Positions 15,509 through 25,085 of a DNA stretch of 64,000 bases are shown here, piece after piece; the stretch's first letter is position 1, and each line of letters begins with the position of its first letter. The stretch lies in the NCBI RefSeq assembly GCF_005222915.1, contig NZ_STFX01000020.1, positions 91,690-155,689 on the forward strand. Reading direction: 5' to 3'. A model generated the notes under the pieces. That model did not search any database and was not told where the DNA came from. It saw only the letters and a program-made list of their open reading frames with translations. This stretch comes from Rhizobium sp. FKL33 (GTDB lineage: Bacteria; Pseudomonadota; Alphaproteobacteria; Rhizobiales; Rhizobiaceae). The translations under genes and the position numbers were made by a program.

Positions 15509-16428
15509 CAAAAGCTCCTTGTGGGTCTGTCCATCACCTGCTTGCCGAGAAGGCTCGCGGCGAGATCGGCCATCAGGATCGCGGTGCGACCCCGTTCATC
15601 GAGAAAAGGGTTGAGTTCGACCAGATCGAGACTGGTGACGAGGCGGCTGTCATGCAGAAGCTCCATCACCAGATGCGCCTCGCGGAAGGTCGCGCCGCCG
15701 GGAACGGTTGTGCCGACGGCAGGCGCGATCGACGGGTCGAGAAAATCGACGTCGAGGCTGACATGCAGCAGGCCATTCGCGTCCTTCACCTTTTTCAGGA
15801 AGCGCTTCAGCGGGGCGGCGATGCCTTCCTCGTCGATCATGCGCATGTCGACGATGTCGACGCCGGCGGCGGTGATCAGCCGGCGCTCTTCGGGATCGAC
15901 GCTGCGAATGCCGATCATCGACACGTTGTTGGGGTCGACAGGGGCGACGACGTCAGGGAAATAGCCCTCAAAGCCCGGCTGGCCGGTGAAATAGGCGACC
16001 GGCGTGCCGTGCAGATTGCCGCTGTCGGTGGTGTCGAGCGTATGGAAATCGGTATGGGCGTCGAGCCAGAGCACGAAAAGCGGTCGGCCCAGCATTTGCG
16101 CCCGGCGCGCAACGCCGGTAACCGTGCCGGCAGAGAGACTGTGGTCGCCACCCATGAACACGGGAAAGCCGTCTTCGGTCGCCTCAAAGGCGGCGGCGTC
16201 CAGCGCTTCGATCCAGGCGATGGTCTGGTCGAGCTTCTTGATCGCCTTGTTGGGGTGGCTGTGCTGGCGCGGCGCCATGGGCTTCACGTCGCCCGTGTCG
16301 ACCACCTGATGGCCGAGTTCGGTCAGGCTTTCGGCCAGACCCGCCGCCCGATAGGCCGCCGGCCCCATATCGCATCCCTTGCGTCCCGCTCCATCCTGAA
16401 CCGGCGCGCCAACGAGTTTCACCAGCAT
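15508..16428 (-). CDS. Arginase
   Basis: The 306-residue product carries the three manganese-binding signatures of ureohydrolases: FMGGDHSLSAG near residue 98, LWLDAHTDFHT near 125, and SLDVDFLDPSIAPAVGT near 230. It hydrolyses L-arginine to ornithine and urea. The start MLVKLVGAPVQDGAGRKGC is typical of bacterial arginases; an in-frame ATG eight codons earlier lacks support. It is the first gene of a two-gene arginine-degrading operon with ornithine cyclodeaminase and is divergent from an Lrp/AsnC-type regulator. In agrobacteria and rhizobia such operons are induced by arginine or ornithine. Confidence 0.94.
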   Translation of the reverse strand: MLVKLVGAPVQDGAGRKGCDMGPAAYRAAGLAESLTELGHQVVDTGDVKPMAPRQHSHPNKAIKKLDQTIAWIEALDAAAFEATEDGFPVFMGGDHSLSAGTVTGVARRAQMLGRPLFVLWLDAHTDFHTLDTTDSGNLHGTPVAYFTGQPGFEGYFPDVVAPVDPNNVSMIGIRSVDPEERRLITAAGVDIVDMRMIDEEGIAAPLKRFLKKVKDANGLLHVSLDVDFLDPSIAPAVGTTVPGGATFREAHLVMELLHDSRLVTSLDLVELNPFLDERGRTAILMADLAASLLGKQVMDRPTRSF

Positions 16429-16451
16429 CGCTAACCCCTCTTCACTTGCCA

Positions 16452-16532
16452 TGATTTGACCATCGTCATCTGGCGAAGTGAACAGAGATAATTGGCAAAA
16501 GAGCCGCTATGGCTTATCAAAATGGCAAATCA
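16452..16532. promoter_or_regulatory. Inverted TGATTTG(A)CCAT sites between arginase and its Lrp-type regulator
   Basis: TGATTTGACCAT (16452-16463) recurs inverted as ATGGCAAATCA (16522-16532), with a further partial copy ATTGGCAAAA at 16491-16500. Spaced inverted sites like these suit an Lrp-family oligomer that bends the divergent promoter region. The assignment rests on symmetry and position. Confidence 0.5.
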
Positions 16533-16549
16533 AACCGACAGGTTCCGCC

Positions 16550-16987
16550 ATGGACGAGTTAGACCAGAAACTCATCACGCTTCTCAGGCACAATGCGCGG
16601 CGGAGCATTTCCGACCTCGCGATAGAACTGGGGGCTGCGCGGGCGACCGTGCGCAGCCGCATGGAGCGGCTGGAGGAGACAGGGGAGATCGTCGGCTATA
16701 CGGTGATCCTGCGCTCGGACACCAGCGCGCTGCCGGTGCGCGGCATCATGATGATTGAGGTCGAGGGCCACAAGACCGAGCGCGTGCTGAAGGCGCTCAA
16801 CGGCTTTTCGGAAATTTCCGCCGTCCACACCACCCATGGGCAGTGGGACCTGGTGGCGGAACTGGGCGCCGCCGACCTGCCCGGCTTCGACGAATTGCTC
16901 AAGCGCATCCGTCTCGTGCCGGGGGTGGCGAGCAGCGAGACGACGCTCTATCTCACCACGCCGCGCAGCACGCGGGCGCGGCTCTGA
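16550..16987 (+). CDS. Lrp/AsnC-family regulator of arginine catabolism
   Basis: The 145-residue protein has an N-terminal winged helix-turn-helix (MDELDQKLITLLRHNARRSI, then LAIELGAARATVRSRMERLE) and a C-terminal RAM/AsnC ligand-binding domain (about residues 65-140, with TTHGQWDLVAELGAADL). It is divergent from the arginase and ornithine cyclodeaminase genes, matching the known arrangement in which an Lrp-type protein activates arginase genes in response to arginine or ornithine. The ATG at 16550 starts exactly at the conserved MDxLD motif; longer in-frame starts run into the promoter region. Confidence 0.9.
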   Translation: MDELDQKLITLLRHNARRSISDLAIELGAARATVRSRMERLEETGEIVGYTVILRSDTSALPVRGIMMIEVEGHKTERVLKALNGFSEISAVHTTHGQWDLVAELGAADLPGFDELLKRIRLVPGVASSETTLYLTTPRSTRARL

Positions 16988-16993
16988 AACGAC

Positions 16994-17018
16994 AATGGCG
17001 GGGCCGAGCCCCGCCATT
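16994..17018. terminator. Bidirectional terminator between the Lrp-type gene and pgk
   Basis: AATGGCGGGG and CCCCGCCATT form a perfect 10-bp stem with a 5-base loop between the convergent stop codons. No long T run follows on either side, so termination strength is uncertain. Confidence 0.6.
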
Positions 17019-17041
17019 GATGATCTTGATGTGAAACCCGA

Positions 17042-18238
17042 TCAGGACTTCAGCACATCCACGCCCGGCAGCGGTTTGCCTTCCATCCATTCCAGGAATG
17101 CGCCGCCTGCGGTCGAGACATAGGTGAAGTCGTCGGCGACGTCGGCATGATTGAGCGCCGAGACGGTGTCGCCGCCGCCGGCGACGGAGACGAGCTTGCC
17201 GGCCTTGGTCTCTTCGGCGGCGAACTTCGCGACCGAGACGGTGGCGGTGTCGAAAGGCCCGATTTCGAAAGCGCCGAGCGGGCCGTTCCACACCAGCGTT
17301 TCCGCCTTGGCGATCCAGTCGTTCACCGCCTTGATCGAGTCCGGGCCGACATCGAGCGCCATGGCGTCGGCGGGAATTGCGGCGACGGCGACGGTTTCAT
17401 TGGTCGCATTGGCCTTGAACTCGCGGGCCACGACGACGTCGGTGGGCAGCACGATGGCGCAGCCGGCGTCCTGCGCTTCGGCCAGGATCGCCTTGGCGGT
17501 GTCGGCCAGATCATGCTCGCAGAGCGACTTGCCGACATCGATCCCTTGGGCGGCCAGGAAGGTGTTGGCCATGCCGCCGCCGATCACCAGCGCGTCGACC
17601 TTGCGGACGAGATTCTTGAGCAGGTCGATCTTGGTCGAGACCTTGGCGCCGCCGACAATCGCCACCACCGGACGCTTCGGATTGCCGAGGCCGGCTTCCA
17701 GCGCTTCGAGTTCGGCCTGCATGGTGCGGCCTGCATAGGCTGGCAGATGATGCGCGAGGCCTTCGGTGGAGGCATGGGCGCGATGGGCGGCCGAGAAGGC
17801 GTCGTTGACATAGATGTCGCCATTGGCGGCCAGCGCCTTGACGAAGTCCGGATCGTTCTTCTCTTCACCCTTGTGGAAGCGGGTGTTTTCCAGCAGCAGG
17901 ATGCCGCCGTCTTCGAGCGAAGCGACCGCAGAGCTTGCCGCGTCGCCGATGCAGTCGCTGGCGAAATGCACGCGACGATCGAGCACGGCTTCGACGGCGG
18001 ACTGAATGACGGCCAGCGAGAATTCCGCTTCCGGACCGCTCTTGGGACGGCCGAAATGGGCGAGCAGGATCACCTTGGCGCCTTTGTCCGACAGTTCGAG
18101 GATCGTCGGCGCGACGCGCTCGATGCGGGTGGCATCGGTGACTTTGCCGTCCTTGCAGGGCACGTTGAGATCGACGCGGACCAGAACGCGTTTGCCGGAA
18201 ATGTCGGTGAGATCATCGAGGGTCTTGAAGGACGCCAT
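17042..18238 (-). CDS. pgk: Phosphoglycerate kinase
   Basis: The 398-residue enzyme starts [20 protein letters not shown] and has the expected family length. [13 protein letters not shown] (residues 21-33) is the substrate-binding signature, [10 protein letters not shown] holds the 3-phosphoglycerate site, and the C-terminal nucleotide motif [14 protein letters not shown] is intact. It makes ATP and 3-phosphoglycerate from 1,3-bisphosphoglycerate in the cytoplasm. It lies downstream of tkt and gap on the same strand, but an antiporter gene and a gap terminator intervene, so the usual tkt-gap-pgk block is interrupted here. Confidence 0.97.
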   Translation of the reverse strand: MASFKTLDDLTDISGKRVLVRVDLNVPCKDGKVTDATRIERVAPTILELSDKGAKVILLAHFGRPKSGPEAEFSLAVIQSAVEAVLDRRVHFASDCIGDAASSAVASLEDGGILLLENTRFHKGEEKNDPDFVKALAANGDIYVNDAFSAAHRAHASTEGLAHHLPAYAGRTMQAELEALEAGLGNPKRPVVAIVGGAKVSTKIDLLKNLVRKVDALVIGGGMANTFLAAQGIDVGKSLCEHDLADTAKAILAEAQDAGCAIVLPTDVVVAREFKANATNETVAVAAIPADAMALDVGPDSIKAVNDWIAKAETLVWNGPLGAFEIGPFDTATVSVAKFAAEETKAGKLVSVAGGGDTVSALNHADVADDFTYVSTAGGAFLEWMEGKPLPGVDVLKS

Positions 18239-18319
18239 GTTCTTTCCATTCGCTTGGGTGGGGTTTCCGGTGCGGACCATACACCGCCGCGCGACGGATT
18301 CAAGCGCTCATTGCCCTGC

Positions 18320-20128
18320 TCAGGCGCCAGCGGATCGCGCCTTCAGCCGCGCCCAGAGATCCCGGAAATTCAGGAACAATGGCAGCTTTCCACCCGGATC
18401 GACCGACTCCATCGAGATTCCGATGGACGAGATATGATTGTGCTCGTCGATGTCGCGCACGATCAGAATAATCGAGCCGAAACGCACGCGATCGGCATAT
18501 TCGGCGCGTCCGCCGAGCCGCGCCATCATCAACTCGCCCACGGTCATCGACTTCTCGATCTCGGTCAGAAGCCCTGGCCCATAGGCCGCGTCGAGTTCGC
18601 GGGCAGGGCGACCGGGAGAGATCGAGAAAGTGCCGAAGAACTGTTCGTCTTCGGGGTCCAACTCCGCCTTGTCGGCGAAGAGCTTGTCGAGCAGCGGAAT
18701 GAAAGCGGGGGTGACGAAGAGATAGACGATATCATTCTCTTTCAGCCGTCCCGCATATTGGTAGCGCATCGACCTGCTGTCGCGGATGACCAGCGACGGC
18801 ATGGCCCAGCGCGGCAGGCGGGCGCCGTTGGCCACCGGGCAGCCGGAGATGACGCGATAGGAGACGAGTTCGTGATTGACGGCGCGAGGCAGATCGAGCT
18901 CGAGACGGTCGACGGAGCCGACCTGCTTGGGGATGATCAGGCCCAGGCGCTTGGCGATCGGCTTGATCGTCCAGCCCTGCACGATCAGCGACACCAGCAC
19001 GATGATGAAGGTGATGTTGAAGAAGGCCTGGCCGTTTTCCAGGCCGTTGATGATCGGCAGGATCGACAGCAGAATTGAGACTGCCCCGCGCAAGCCGACC
19101 CAGGCGACGAAGGTGATTTCCTTCTGGTGGAAATCGAAGGGCAGCATGCAGAGCCAGACGGCGATCGGCCGGGCGAACAGGATCAGGAACAGGCCGAGAA
19201 GCACGGCCGGAATCGCGATGATATGAAATTCGGACGGGGTGGCCAAAAGGCCGAGCATGATGAACATAATGATCTGGGCGAGCCAGGTCATGCCTTCCTG
19301 GAAGCGCTTGATGGCGAGTTTCGCCTGCACCTCGCGATTGCCGGCGAAGAGGCCTGCGACATAGACGGCCAGGAAGCCGCTGCCGCCGATCACGCCCGTG
19401 AAGGAGAACACCAGAAGCGACAGCGCCAGCACGAGGATGGGCGCCAGCCCCTTGTCTTGAACGAAGCGGTTGGCGACGGTGACGATGATCCAGCCTCCGG
19501 CCAGGCCGCTGATCACGCCGATGCCCATTTCTTCGAAGAAACTCAGCAGCACATGCCAGTCGAGATCGGCGACGCCATGGCCGCCGGCGACGAGTTCGAC
19601 CAGGGTGACGGTCAGGAAGATCGCCATGGGGTCGTTGGTGCCCGATTCCACTTCCAGCGTCGAGGTGATCTGGTCGCGAATGTTGACGCCGCCGATCCGG
19701 AGCAGGAAAAACACCGCCGCCGCGTCCGTCGACGCCACGATCGAGCCGAGCAGCAGGCCTTCGAGGAAGGAAAAGCCGAGCAGCGCCATGGCGCCCAATG
19801 CGAAGAGGCCTGCGGTGATCAGGACGCCAAAGGTGGCCAGCGAAATCGCGGGCAGCGCAGCGATGCGGAAGGCGCGGATCGGCGTGCCGAAACCGGAGTC
19901 GAACAGGATGACGGCCAGCGCCAGCGAGCCCAGCCAGTAGGCGGCCTGGTTGTTGGAAAAATTGATCCCGAGGCCGTCAACGCCGGTGAGAAGGCCGATG
20001 CCGAGGAAGAGCAGCAGAAGGGGCGCGCCGAAGCGAAAGGCGATCAGGGAGGACATGGCGGCGAGAAGCACCAGCGACGCGCCGACCAGAACGACCAGGT
20101 AAAACCCTTCCAAACCCGTCTTCTCCAC
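18320..20128 (-). CDS. Potassium/proton antiporter, NhaP2/CvrA type
   Basis: The 602-residue membrane protein has about 12 hydrophobic helices over residues 10-390 forming a CPA1 sodium/proton-exchanger domain, with VASTDAAAVFFLL and EVESGTNDPMAIFLTV holding the ion-binding acidic residues. A cytoplasmic TrkA-C (RCK_C) domain spans about 405-490 and a CorC/HlyC-like transporter-associated domain about 520-595. This order matches CvrA/NhaP2, which exports K+ in exchange for protons and supports growth at low osmolarity. It lies between gap and pgk on the same strand; the terminator after gap suggests its own promoter in the 302-base gap 20129-20430. Confidence 0.92.
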   Translation of the reverse strand: MEKTGLEGFYLVVLVGASLVLLAAMSSLIAFRFGAPLLLLFLGIGLLTGVDGLGINFSNNQAAYWLGSLALAVILFDSGFGTPIRAFRIAALPAISLATFGVLITAGLFALGAMALLGFSFLEGLLLGSIVASTDAAAVFFLLRIGGVNIRDQITSTLEVESGTNDPMAIFLTVTLVELVAGGHGVADLDWHVLLSFFEEMGIGVISGLAGGWIIVTVANRFVQDKGLAPILVLALSLLVFSFTGVIGGSGFLAVYVAGLFAGNREVQAKLAIKRFQEGMTWLAQIIMFIMLGLLATPSEFHIIAIPAVLLGLFLILFARPIAVWLCMLPFDFHQKEITFVAWVGLRGAVSILLSILPIINGLENGQAFFNITFIIVLVSLIVQGWTIKPIAKRLGLIIPKQVGSVDRLELDLPRAVNHELVSYRVISGCPVANGARLPRWAMPSLVIRDSRSMRYQYAGRLKENDIVYLFVTPAFIPLLDKLFADKAELDPEDEQFFGTFSISPGRPARELDAAYGPGLLTEIEKSMTVGELMMARLGGRAEYADRVRFGSIILIVRDIDEHNHISSIGISMESVDPGGKLPLFLNFRDLWARLKARSAGA

Positions 20129-20365
20129 ACAATGCGCCCATTCGAGCGGGGCGCGCTCGTCACCATAATCTGTTCAAATCATTGAGCCGCAACCGGAATT
20201 TGGGGCGGCAACGCGAACGGCGCTCCGCGCCGACGGCAAATCATCAGGCCCATATTGGACGACAATGAGGCTGTTGTCACACGCAAAGAAGAAAATTTTG
20301 CGTTGCAAAATGTCCCGCGATCAAGTCGAGCGGCAATAGATGCGGATGCCGGGCAAGGATAGGCT

Positions 20366-20399
20366 CAAAAGAAAACGCCCGCGGCTAATGCCGCGGGCG
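20366..20399 (-). terminator. Terminator downstream of gap
   Basis: CGCCCGCGGC and GCCGCGGGCG form a perfect 10-bp stem with loop TAAT; on the minus strand it is followed by TTTTCTTTT. The remaining 235 bases of this gap (20129-20365) contain no gene and must hold the antiporter promoter; the AT-rich patch near 20295-20315 is the best candidate area. Confidence 0.85.
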
Positions 20400-20430
20400 A
20401 ATGAGCGTCAATGGATCCGGAAGATCGGGA

Positions 20431-21441
20431 TCAGATGAGCTTGGCGAAGGCGACGGCGGTGTCGCACATGCGGTTCGAGAAGCCCCATTCATTGTCGTAC
20501 CAGGTCAGGATACGAACGAAATTGCCTTCCATGACCTTGGTCTGGTCGATCGCGAAGATCGAGGAGTGGGAGTCATGGTTGAAGTCGCGCGACACGAGCG
20601 GCTCTTCGGTATAGCCGAGCACGCCCTTGAGCGGGCCGTCGGCGGCAGCCTTGATGGCGTCGTTGATTTCCTGCGCGGTGGTGTTGCGCTTGGCGACGAA
20701 TTTCAGGTCGACGACCGAGACGTTCGGGGTCGGCACACGGACCGACGAACCGTCGAGCTTGCCCTTGAGTTCCGGCAGCACGAGGCCGACGGCCTTGGCG
20801 GCGCCGGTCGAGGTCGGGATCATCGAGAGAGCGGCGGCGCGGGCGCGGTACAGATCCTTGTGCATCTGGTCGAGCGACGGCTGGTCGTTGGTGTAGGAGT
20901 GGATCGTGGTCATGAAGCCATGATCGACGCCGACGAGGTCGTTGAGCACCTTCACCACCGGCACCAGGCAGTTGGTGGTGCAGGAGGCGTTGGAGATGAC
21001 CAGGTGATCCTTGGTCAGCTTGTCATGGTTGACGCCGTAGACGACGGTCAGGTCGGCGCCGTCGGCCGGTGCCGAGACGATGACGCGCTTGGCGCCGGCG
21101 GTCAGGTGAGCGGCGGCCTTGTCGCGGCTGGTGAAGATGCCGGTGCATTCGAAGGCGATGTCGACGCCGAGTTCGGCATGCGGAAGCGTGGCCGGATCCT
21201 TGACGGCGGTCACCTTGATCGGCTTGCCGCCATTGATGATGATGGCGTCGCCTTCGACCTTCACATCAGCCGGGAAACGGCCATGGATCGAGTCGTAGCG
21301 CAGAAGATGCGCATTGGTTTCGACCGGGCCGAGGTCGTTGATGGACACGACTTCGATGTCGGTGCGGCCGGATTCGACGATCGCGCGCAGGACGTTGCGG
21401 CCGATGCGGCCAAATCCGTTGATGCTTACCTTGATAGCCAT
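20431..21441 (-). CDS. gap: Glyceraldehyde-3-phosphate dehydrogenase, type I
   Basis: The 336-residue protein begins [20 protein letters not shown] with the NAD-binding Rossmann motif. The catalytic cysteine is in [17 protein letters not shown] near residue 153, and the C-terminal NEWGFSNRM signature is intact. It interconverts glyceraldehyde 3-phosphate and 1,3-bisphosphoglycerate. It starts 79 bases after the transketolase stop codon, and the order tkt-gap is conserved in rhizobia. The start at 21441 is set by the conserved N terminus; an in-frame ATG 13 codons earlier is not conserved. Confidence 0.97.
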   Translation of the reverse strand: MAIKVSINGFGRIGRNVLRAIVESGRTDIEVVSINDLGPVETNAHLLRYDSIHGRFPADVKVEGDAIIINGGKPIKVTAVKDPATLPHAELGVDIAFECTGIFTSRDKAAAHLTAGAKRVIVSAPADGADLTVVYGVNHDKLTKDHLVISNASCTTNCLVPVVKVLNDLVGVDHGFMTTIHSYTNDQPSLDQMHKDLYRARAAALSMIPTSTGAAKAVGLVLPELKGKLDGSSVRVPTPNVSVVDLKFVAKRNTTAQEINDAIKAAADGPLKGVLGYTEEPLVSRDFNHDSHSSIFAIDQTKVMEGNFVRILTWYDNEWGFSNRMCDTAVAFAKLI

Positions 21442-21520
21442 AGTGCTATTTCTCCGCTTGGGACGTGATGGGACGGTCATAGGGCGGCAGACCGGCCTTG
21501 CAGCCGGTCTGCCGCGTAGA

Positions 21521-23497
21521 TCAGGCGAGCTTGGCGACGACGGCGTCGGCGATCGCTTCCGGCGTGATGCCGAAATAGCTGTAAAGCTCCTTGTACGGGC
21601 CGGAAGCGCCGAAGCCCTTCATGCCCACGAACACGCCGTCGGAGCCGATGAAGCGGTCCCAGCCCTGGCGGATGGCGGCTTCGACGCCGACCTTGACCTT
21701 GGCCGAGCCGAGGACGGAGGCCTTGTATTCGTCCGACTGGGCTTCGAACAGTTCGAAGCTCGGCGCCGAGACGACGCGGGCTGCGATACCCTTGTCGGCG
21801 AGCAGCGCCTTGGCCTTCACGGCGATTTCGACTTCCGAACCGGAGGCGAAGATGGTCGCCTGGGCGTCGGCGGCGTCCTGCAGCACATAAGCGCCCTTGG
21901 CCGAGAGATTTTCGGCCGAATAGGTGGTGCGCATGGCGGCGAGGTTCTGGCGGGTGAGCGCGATGCCCGAGGGATGATCCTTGGCTTCGAGCGCGGCCTG
22001 CCAGCATTCCACCGTCTCGGTGGCGTCTGCCGGGCGGAACATCACCAGGTTCGGGATGGCGCGCAGCGCGGCCATCTGTTCCACCGGCTGGTGGGTCGGG
22101 CCGTCTTCGCCCAGCCCGATCGAGTCATGCGTCAGCACATGGATGACGCGGATGCCCATCAGCGCGGCGAGGCGGATCGACGGACGGCAATAGTCCGAGA
22201 AGATCAGGAAGCCGCCGGAATAGGGGATCAGGCCGCCGTGCAGCGCAATCCCGTTCATCGCCGCCGCCATCCCATGTTCGCGGATGCCGTAATGCAGGTA
22301 ACGGCCCGAGAAATCGGTGGGGGTGATCGAGGCGGTCTGGCTGGTCTTGGTGTTGTTGGAGCCGGTCAGGTCGGCCGAGCCGCCGATCGTCTCGGCGACC
22401 ACGCCGTTGATGACTTCCAGCGCGTCCTCGGAGGCCTTGCGGGTTGCGACCGTCGGCTTGGTTTCGGCTAGCTTCTGCTTGTAGGCCGACACGGCGCCCG
22501 AAAGGGCAGCCGGCAATTCGCCGACGAAGCGGCGGTTGAACTCGTCCTTCTTGGCCGATGCCTGCAGGCGACTGGCCCAGGCCTTATGCGCATCGGCGGA
22601 GCGAGTTCCGGATTCGCGCCAGGCCGAGAGCACGTCGGCGGGCACCACGAAGGCTTCCGATTCCCAGTTCAGCGCCTTGCGGGCTGCGGCGATTTCGTCG
22701 GCGCCGAGCGGCGAGCCGTGCACCTTGTGGGTGCCGGCCTTGTTGGGGGCGCCGAAACCGATCACCGTCTTGCAGGCGATCAGGGTGGGCTTATCGGACT
22801 TCTGGGCGGTTTCGATCGCGGCGGCGATCGCTTCCGGATCATGGCCGTCGACGGCGATGGTGTTCCAGCCCGAGGCGCGGAAGCGGGCGTGCTGGTCGGT
22901 GGAGTCGGCCATGGAGACCGCGCCATCGATGGTGATATTGTTGTCGTCCCAGAAGACGATCAGCTTGTTGAGCTTGAGATGGCCGGCCAGCGAAATCGCT
23001 TCCTGGCTGATGCCTTCCATCAGGCAGCCGTCGCCGGCGAGCACATAGGTGAAGTGATCCTGAAGATCGCTTCCGAATTCCAGCTCGAGCTTCTTTTCGG
23101 CGATCGCCATGCCGACGGCGGTGGCGATGCCCTGGCCGAGCGGACCGGTGGTCGTCTCGATGCCGGAAGCGTGGCCGTATTCGGGGTGGCCGGCGGTCTT
23201 GGCGTGCAGTTGGCGGAACGACTTGATGTCGTCGATCGTCATGTCCTCATAGCCGGTGAGGTAGAGGAGCGAATAGAGCAGCATCGAGCCATGGCCGGCG
23301 GACAGCACGAAGCGGTCGCGGTCGGGCCAGTTCGGAGCCTTGGGGTCGAATTTCAGATAGCGGGTGAACAGCACAGTCGCCACATCGGCAGCGCCCATCG
23401 GCAGGCCAGGATGACCCGAATTGGCCTTTTCCACGGCGTCCATGGAGAGGAAACGGATCGCATTCGCCATCCGGTCGTGTGTTTCGCGTGAGATCAT
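21521..23497 (-). CDS. tkt: Transketolase
   Basis: The 658-residue thiamine diphosphate enzyme starts [20 protein letters not shown]. It shows the substrate histidine in [14 protein letters not shown], the cofactor motif [13 protein letters not shown] near residue 155, and the pyrimidine-domain signature [15 protein letters not shown] with [16 protein letters not shown] near residues 455-475. It transfers two-carbon units between sugar phosphates in the non-oxidative pentose phosphate pathway. It is the first gene before gap. Longer in-frame starts (to 23632) run into the promoter region and are rejected. Confidence 0.97.
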   Translation of the reverse strand: MISRETHDRMANAIRFLSMDAVEKANSGHPGLPMGAADVATVLFTRYLKFDPKAPNWPDRDRFVLSAGHGSMLLYSLLYLTGYEDMTIDDIKSFRQLHAKTAGHPEYGHASGIETTTGPLGQGIATAVGMAIAEKKLELEFGSDLQDHFTYVLAGDGCLMEGISQEAISLAGHLKLNKLIVFWDDNNITIDGAVSMADSTDQHARFRASGWNTIAVDGHDPEAIAAAIETAQKSDKPTLIACKTVIGFGAPNKAGTHKVHGSPLGADEIAAARKALNWESEAFVVPADVLSAWRESGTRSADAHKAWASRLQASAKKDEFNRRFVGELPAALSGAVSAYKQKLAETKPTVATRKASEDALEVINGVVAETIGGSADLTGSNNTKTSQTASITPTDFSGRYLHYGIREHGMAAAMNGIALHGGLIPYSGGFLIFSDYCRPSIRLAALMGIRVIHVLTHDSIGLGEDGPTHQPVEQMAALRAIPNLVMFRPADATETVECWQAALEAKDHPSGIALTRQNLAAMRTTYSAENLSAKGAYVLQDAADAQATIFASGSEVEIAVKAKALLADKGIAARVVSAPSFELFEAQSDEYKASVLGSAKVKVGVEAAIRQGWDRFIGSDGVFVGMKGFGASGPYKELYSYFGITPEAIADAVVAKLA

Positions 23498-23818
23498 GTC
23501 GTCGACGGCTCCGGAAAATGGAAGGAGGCAGCCTTGTCGACTGCCGTCAAAGCAGGGGACACATAGCAGTTGGGCGGACTGAGTCAACAAATACGCTGAA
23601 AATACGCGCATATGCGCGAGGCTTGCGGCCAATATTTGTGCGCCACCCGCCGGATGGTTTCAGGGGCAGGCCGGAAAGCCAACGAAACGGCACTGCAACT
23701 CTTCCACAGAATAGCCTGATTTACCGACATTTTGATCGATTGACGGATGAAGGAGCCTTCCCTTACTATCAGGCCTCTCGCACGGTGAGCGCAGCAGGGG
23801 CGATTCGCCGCTTTTTGG
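23498..23818. promoter_or_regulatory. 321-base divergent region between tkt and the DUF4164/zapA genes
   Basis: No gene is seen here. The region contains a perfect 14-base palindrome CGCGCATATGCGCG at 23605-23618 and an AT-rich stretch at 23700-23750 before the DUF4164 gene. It must hold the two divergent promoters; no operator consensus could be recognised. Confidence 0.4.
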
Positions 23819-24103
23819 ATGACAGGAACGATGCAAGCAGGGCCAGCAGTCATGTCGGCTTTCGAGGAGTTGCGCCGCGCGCTCGGAGACCTCGACCGCG
23901 CGATCGACCGACGGTTCGATCGGGAGCGCGACTCGGCCGAACTCGAGGCGGAAGTCCGGCGCACGCATGCGGATCGTTCCCGGCTGGCGCAGGAGCTGGA
24001 CCATTCGCAGTTCCGGGCCAATCGCCTCGAAGAAGTCAATCGCGAAGTCTCGAGACGCCTCGTGACGGCCATGGAAACAATCAGGGCGGTTCTCGACCGC
24101 TGA
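23819..24103 (+). CDS. DUF4164 family coiled-coil protein
   Basis: The 94-residue product is almost entirely charged heptad-like helix (ELRRALGDLDRAIDRRFDRE, later ELDHSQFRANRLEEVNREVS), without signal peptide or membrane segment. It matches the short DUF4164 proteins encoded just before zapA in many Hyphomicrobiales. No biochemical function is established; the constant position beside ZapA hints at a role with division-related proteins. The 12th residue is an alternative start (MSAFEELRRAL), and either may be used. Confidence 0.75.
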   Translation: MTGTMQAGPAVMSAFEELRRALGDLDRAIDRRFDRERDSAELEAEVRRTHADRSRLAQELDHSQFRANRLEEVNREVSRRLVTAMETIRAVLDR

Positions 24104-24126
24104 CAGACCGGTGTGGGTGCGTAGGC

Positions 24127-24498
24127 ATGGCTCAAGTCACAGTGACGATCGACGGCAAGTCCTATCGCATGGCCTGCGAGGAGGGACAGGAAGCGCATCT
24201 GACCGGGCTGGCCCAGAATTTCGATCAATATGTCATCCATCTGAAACGCCAGTTCGGCGAGATCGGCGACCTCCGCCTGACCGTGATGGCGGGCATCATG
24301 GTGATGGATGAACTGTTCGAAGCCAATCGAGCCAAGAACGAACTGCTCGACGAAGTCGAGACGCTTCGCAAAACGCGCGAAGGCGTGACCGCCGCGGCCG
24401 AACGCAATGACGCCGCTGTTGCGGGCATGATCAGCGAGATCGCCCAGCAGGTGAAGGAAATCTCCGCCAAGCTCGAAGGGCCTCGGGAACAGGCTTAG
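24127..24498 (+). CDS. zapA: Cell division protein ZapA
   Basis: The 123-residue protein starts MAQVTVTIDGKSYRMACEEG, the beta-rich N-terminal domain of ZapA. A conserved LTGLAQNFDQYV helix follows, then a C-terminal coiled coil (about residues 65-115). ZapA is a cytoplasmic tetramer that crosslinks FtsZ filaments at midcell. It follows the DUF4164 gene by 23 bases, and the 6S RNA gene lies directly downstream, an order common in alphaproteobacteria. Confidence 0.9.
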   Translation: MAQVTVTIDGKSYRMACEEGQEAHLTGLAQNFDQYVIHLKRQFGEIGDLRLTVMAGIMVMDELFEANRAKNELLDEVETLRKTREGVTAAAERNDAAVAGMISEIAQQVKEISAKLEGPREQA

Positions 24499-24574
24499 CG
24501 TATCTCAGCTTTTTCGAGCCGCATCCCTTTTGTTTCCCCAGAAAATCATTATATTGAAGTTGCGATCTGCGCTC

Positions 24575-24732
24575 CTCGGCAGGAAAACTTTTCCTTGGGG
24601 CCATACTCGATCTTATGGGAGCTGTCCCTGTTTTGGCCTGTGGGCTGGAGCACATGGCGCCCACCTACTTTTGTAGGCGCCCAGGATCGAACTTCCACCG
24701 GTCGTCGTGGATCGCACTCTTCCCCAAGCTTT
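24575..24732 (+). ncRNA. ssrS: 6S RNA
   Basis: The ends pair (CTTGGGG at 24594-24600 with CCCCAAG at 24722-24728) and enclose the family hallmarks: GGGAGCTGTCCCTG in the 5' half, TGTGGGCTGGAGCACATGGC, and the strong apical hairpin GGCGCCCACCTAC/GTAGGCGCC. 6S RNA mimics an open promoter and binds the housekeeping RNA polymerase in stationary phase. Position immediately after zapA is the usual alphaproteobacterial location. Exact ends are estimated. A TATATT word at 24550-24555 is a possible -10 element. Confidence 0.88.
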
Positions 24733-24734
24733 CG

Positions 24735-24947
24735 TCACCCGCAGATGCGGGTCTTCCTGAGATAAGGTTTTCCATGGAAATCCGTCGCCCATTCGCGGCG
24801 GATCGCGCATTTCTTATCGGTTGCGGCGGCGTCTTCCGAATACAGGGCTGTCGTGGCGCTGGAGGAAACATTGGACGGACCGCCCGTCGCGGTGGCCGCG
24901 ACAAGAAAAGCAAGAATAGTCATCGCCGTCATGACGAAGTATTGCAT
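24735..24947 (-). CDS. Possible small secreted protein
   Basis: A 70-codon frame starts MQYFVMTAMTILAFLVAATA, which reads as a Sec signal peptide, and continues with a polar mature part containing two cysteines (KKCAIRREW and TRICG). A good ribosome binding site GGGAGG lies eight bases before the ATG. Its stop codon lies just beyond the 6S RNA on the opposite strand. The mature part matches nothing I recognise. In related genomes a 5-formyltetrahydrofolate cyclo-ligase gene often follows 6S RNA, and it is absent here. Moderate support comes from the start signals only. Confidence 0.45.
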   Translation of the reverse strand: MQYFVMTAMTILAFLVAATATGGPSNVSSSATTALYSEDAAATDKKCAIRREWATDFHGKPYLRKTRICG

Positions 24948-25085
24948 TGCGGTGGCCTCCCTCTCAACTGGACATGCAGTTGATTAGGATGCTTTTAAGC
25001 ATAGGTCTGTTCCCAAGGGAACAGGATTCTTTTAGAGTTTCTTAAAACGTTGCGCCGCGTTGCAGCAAGAAAGTATGAACAGGTT

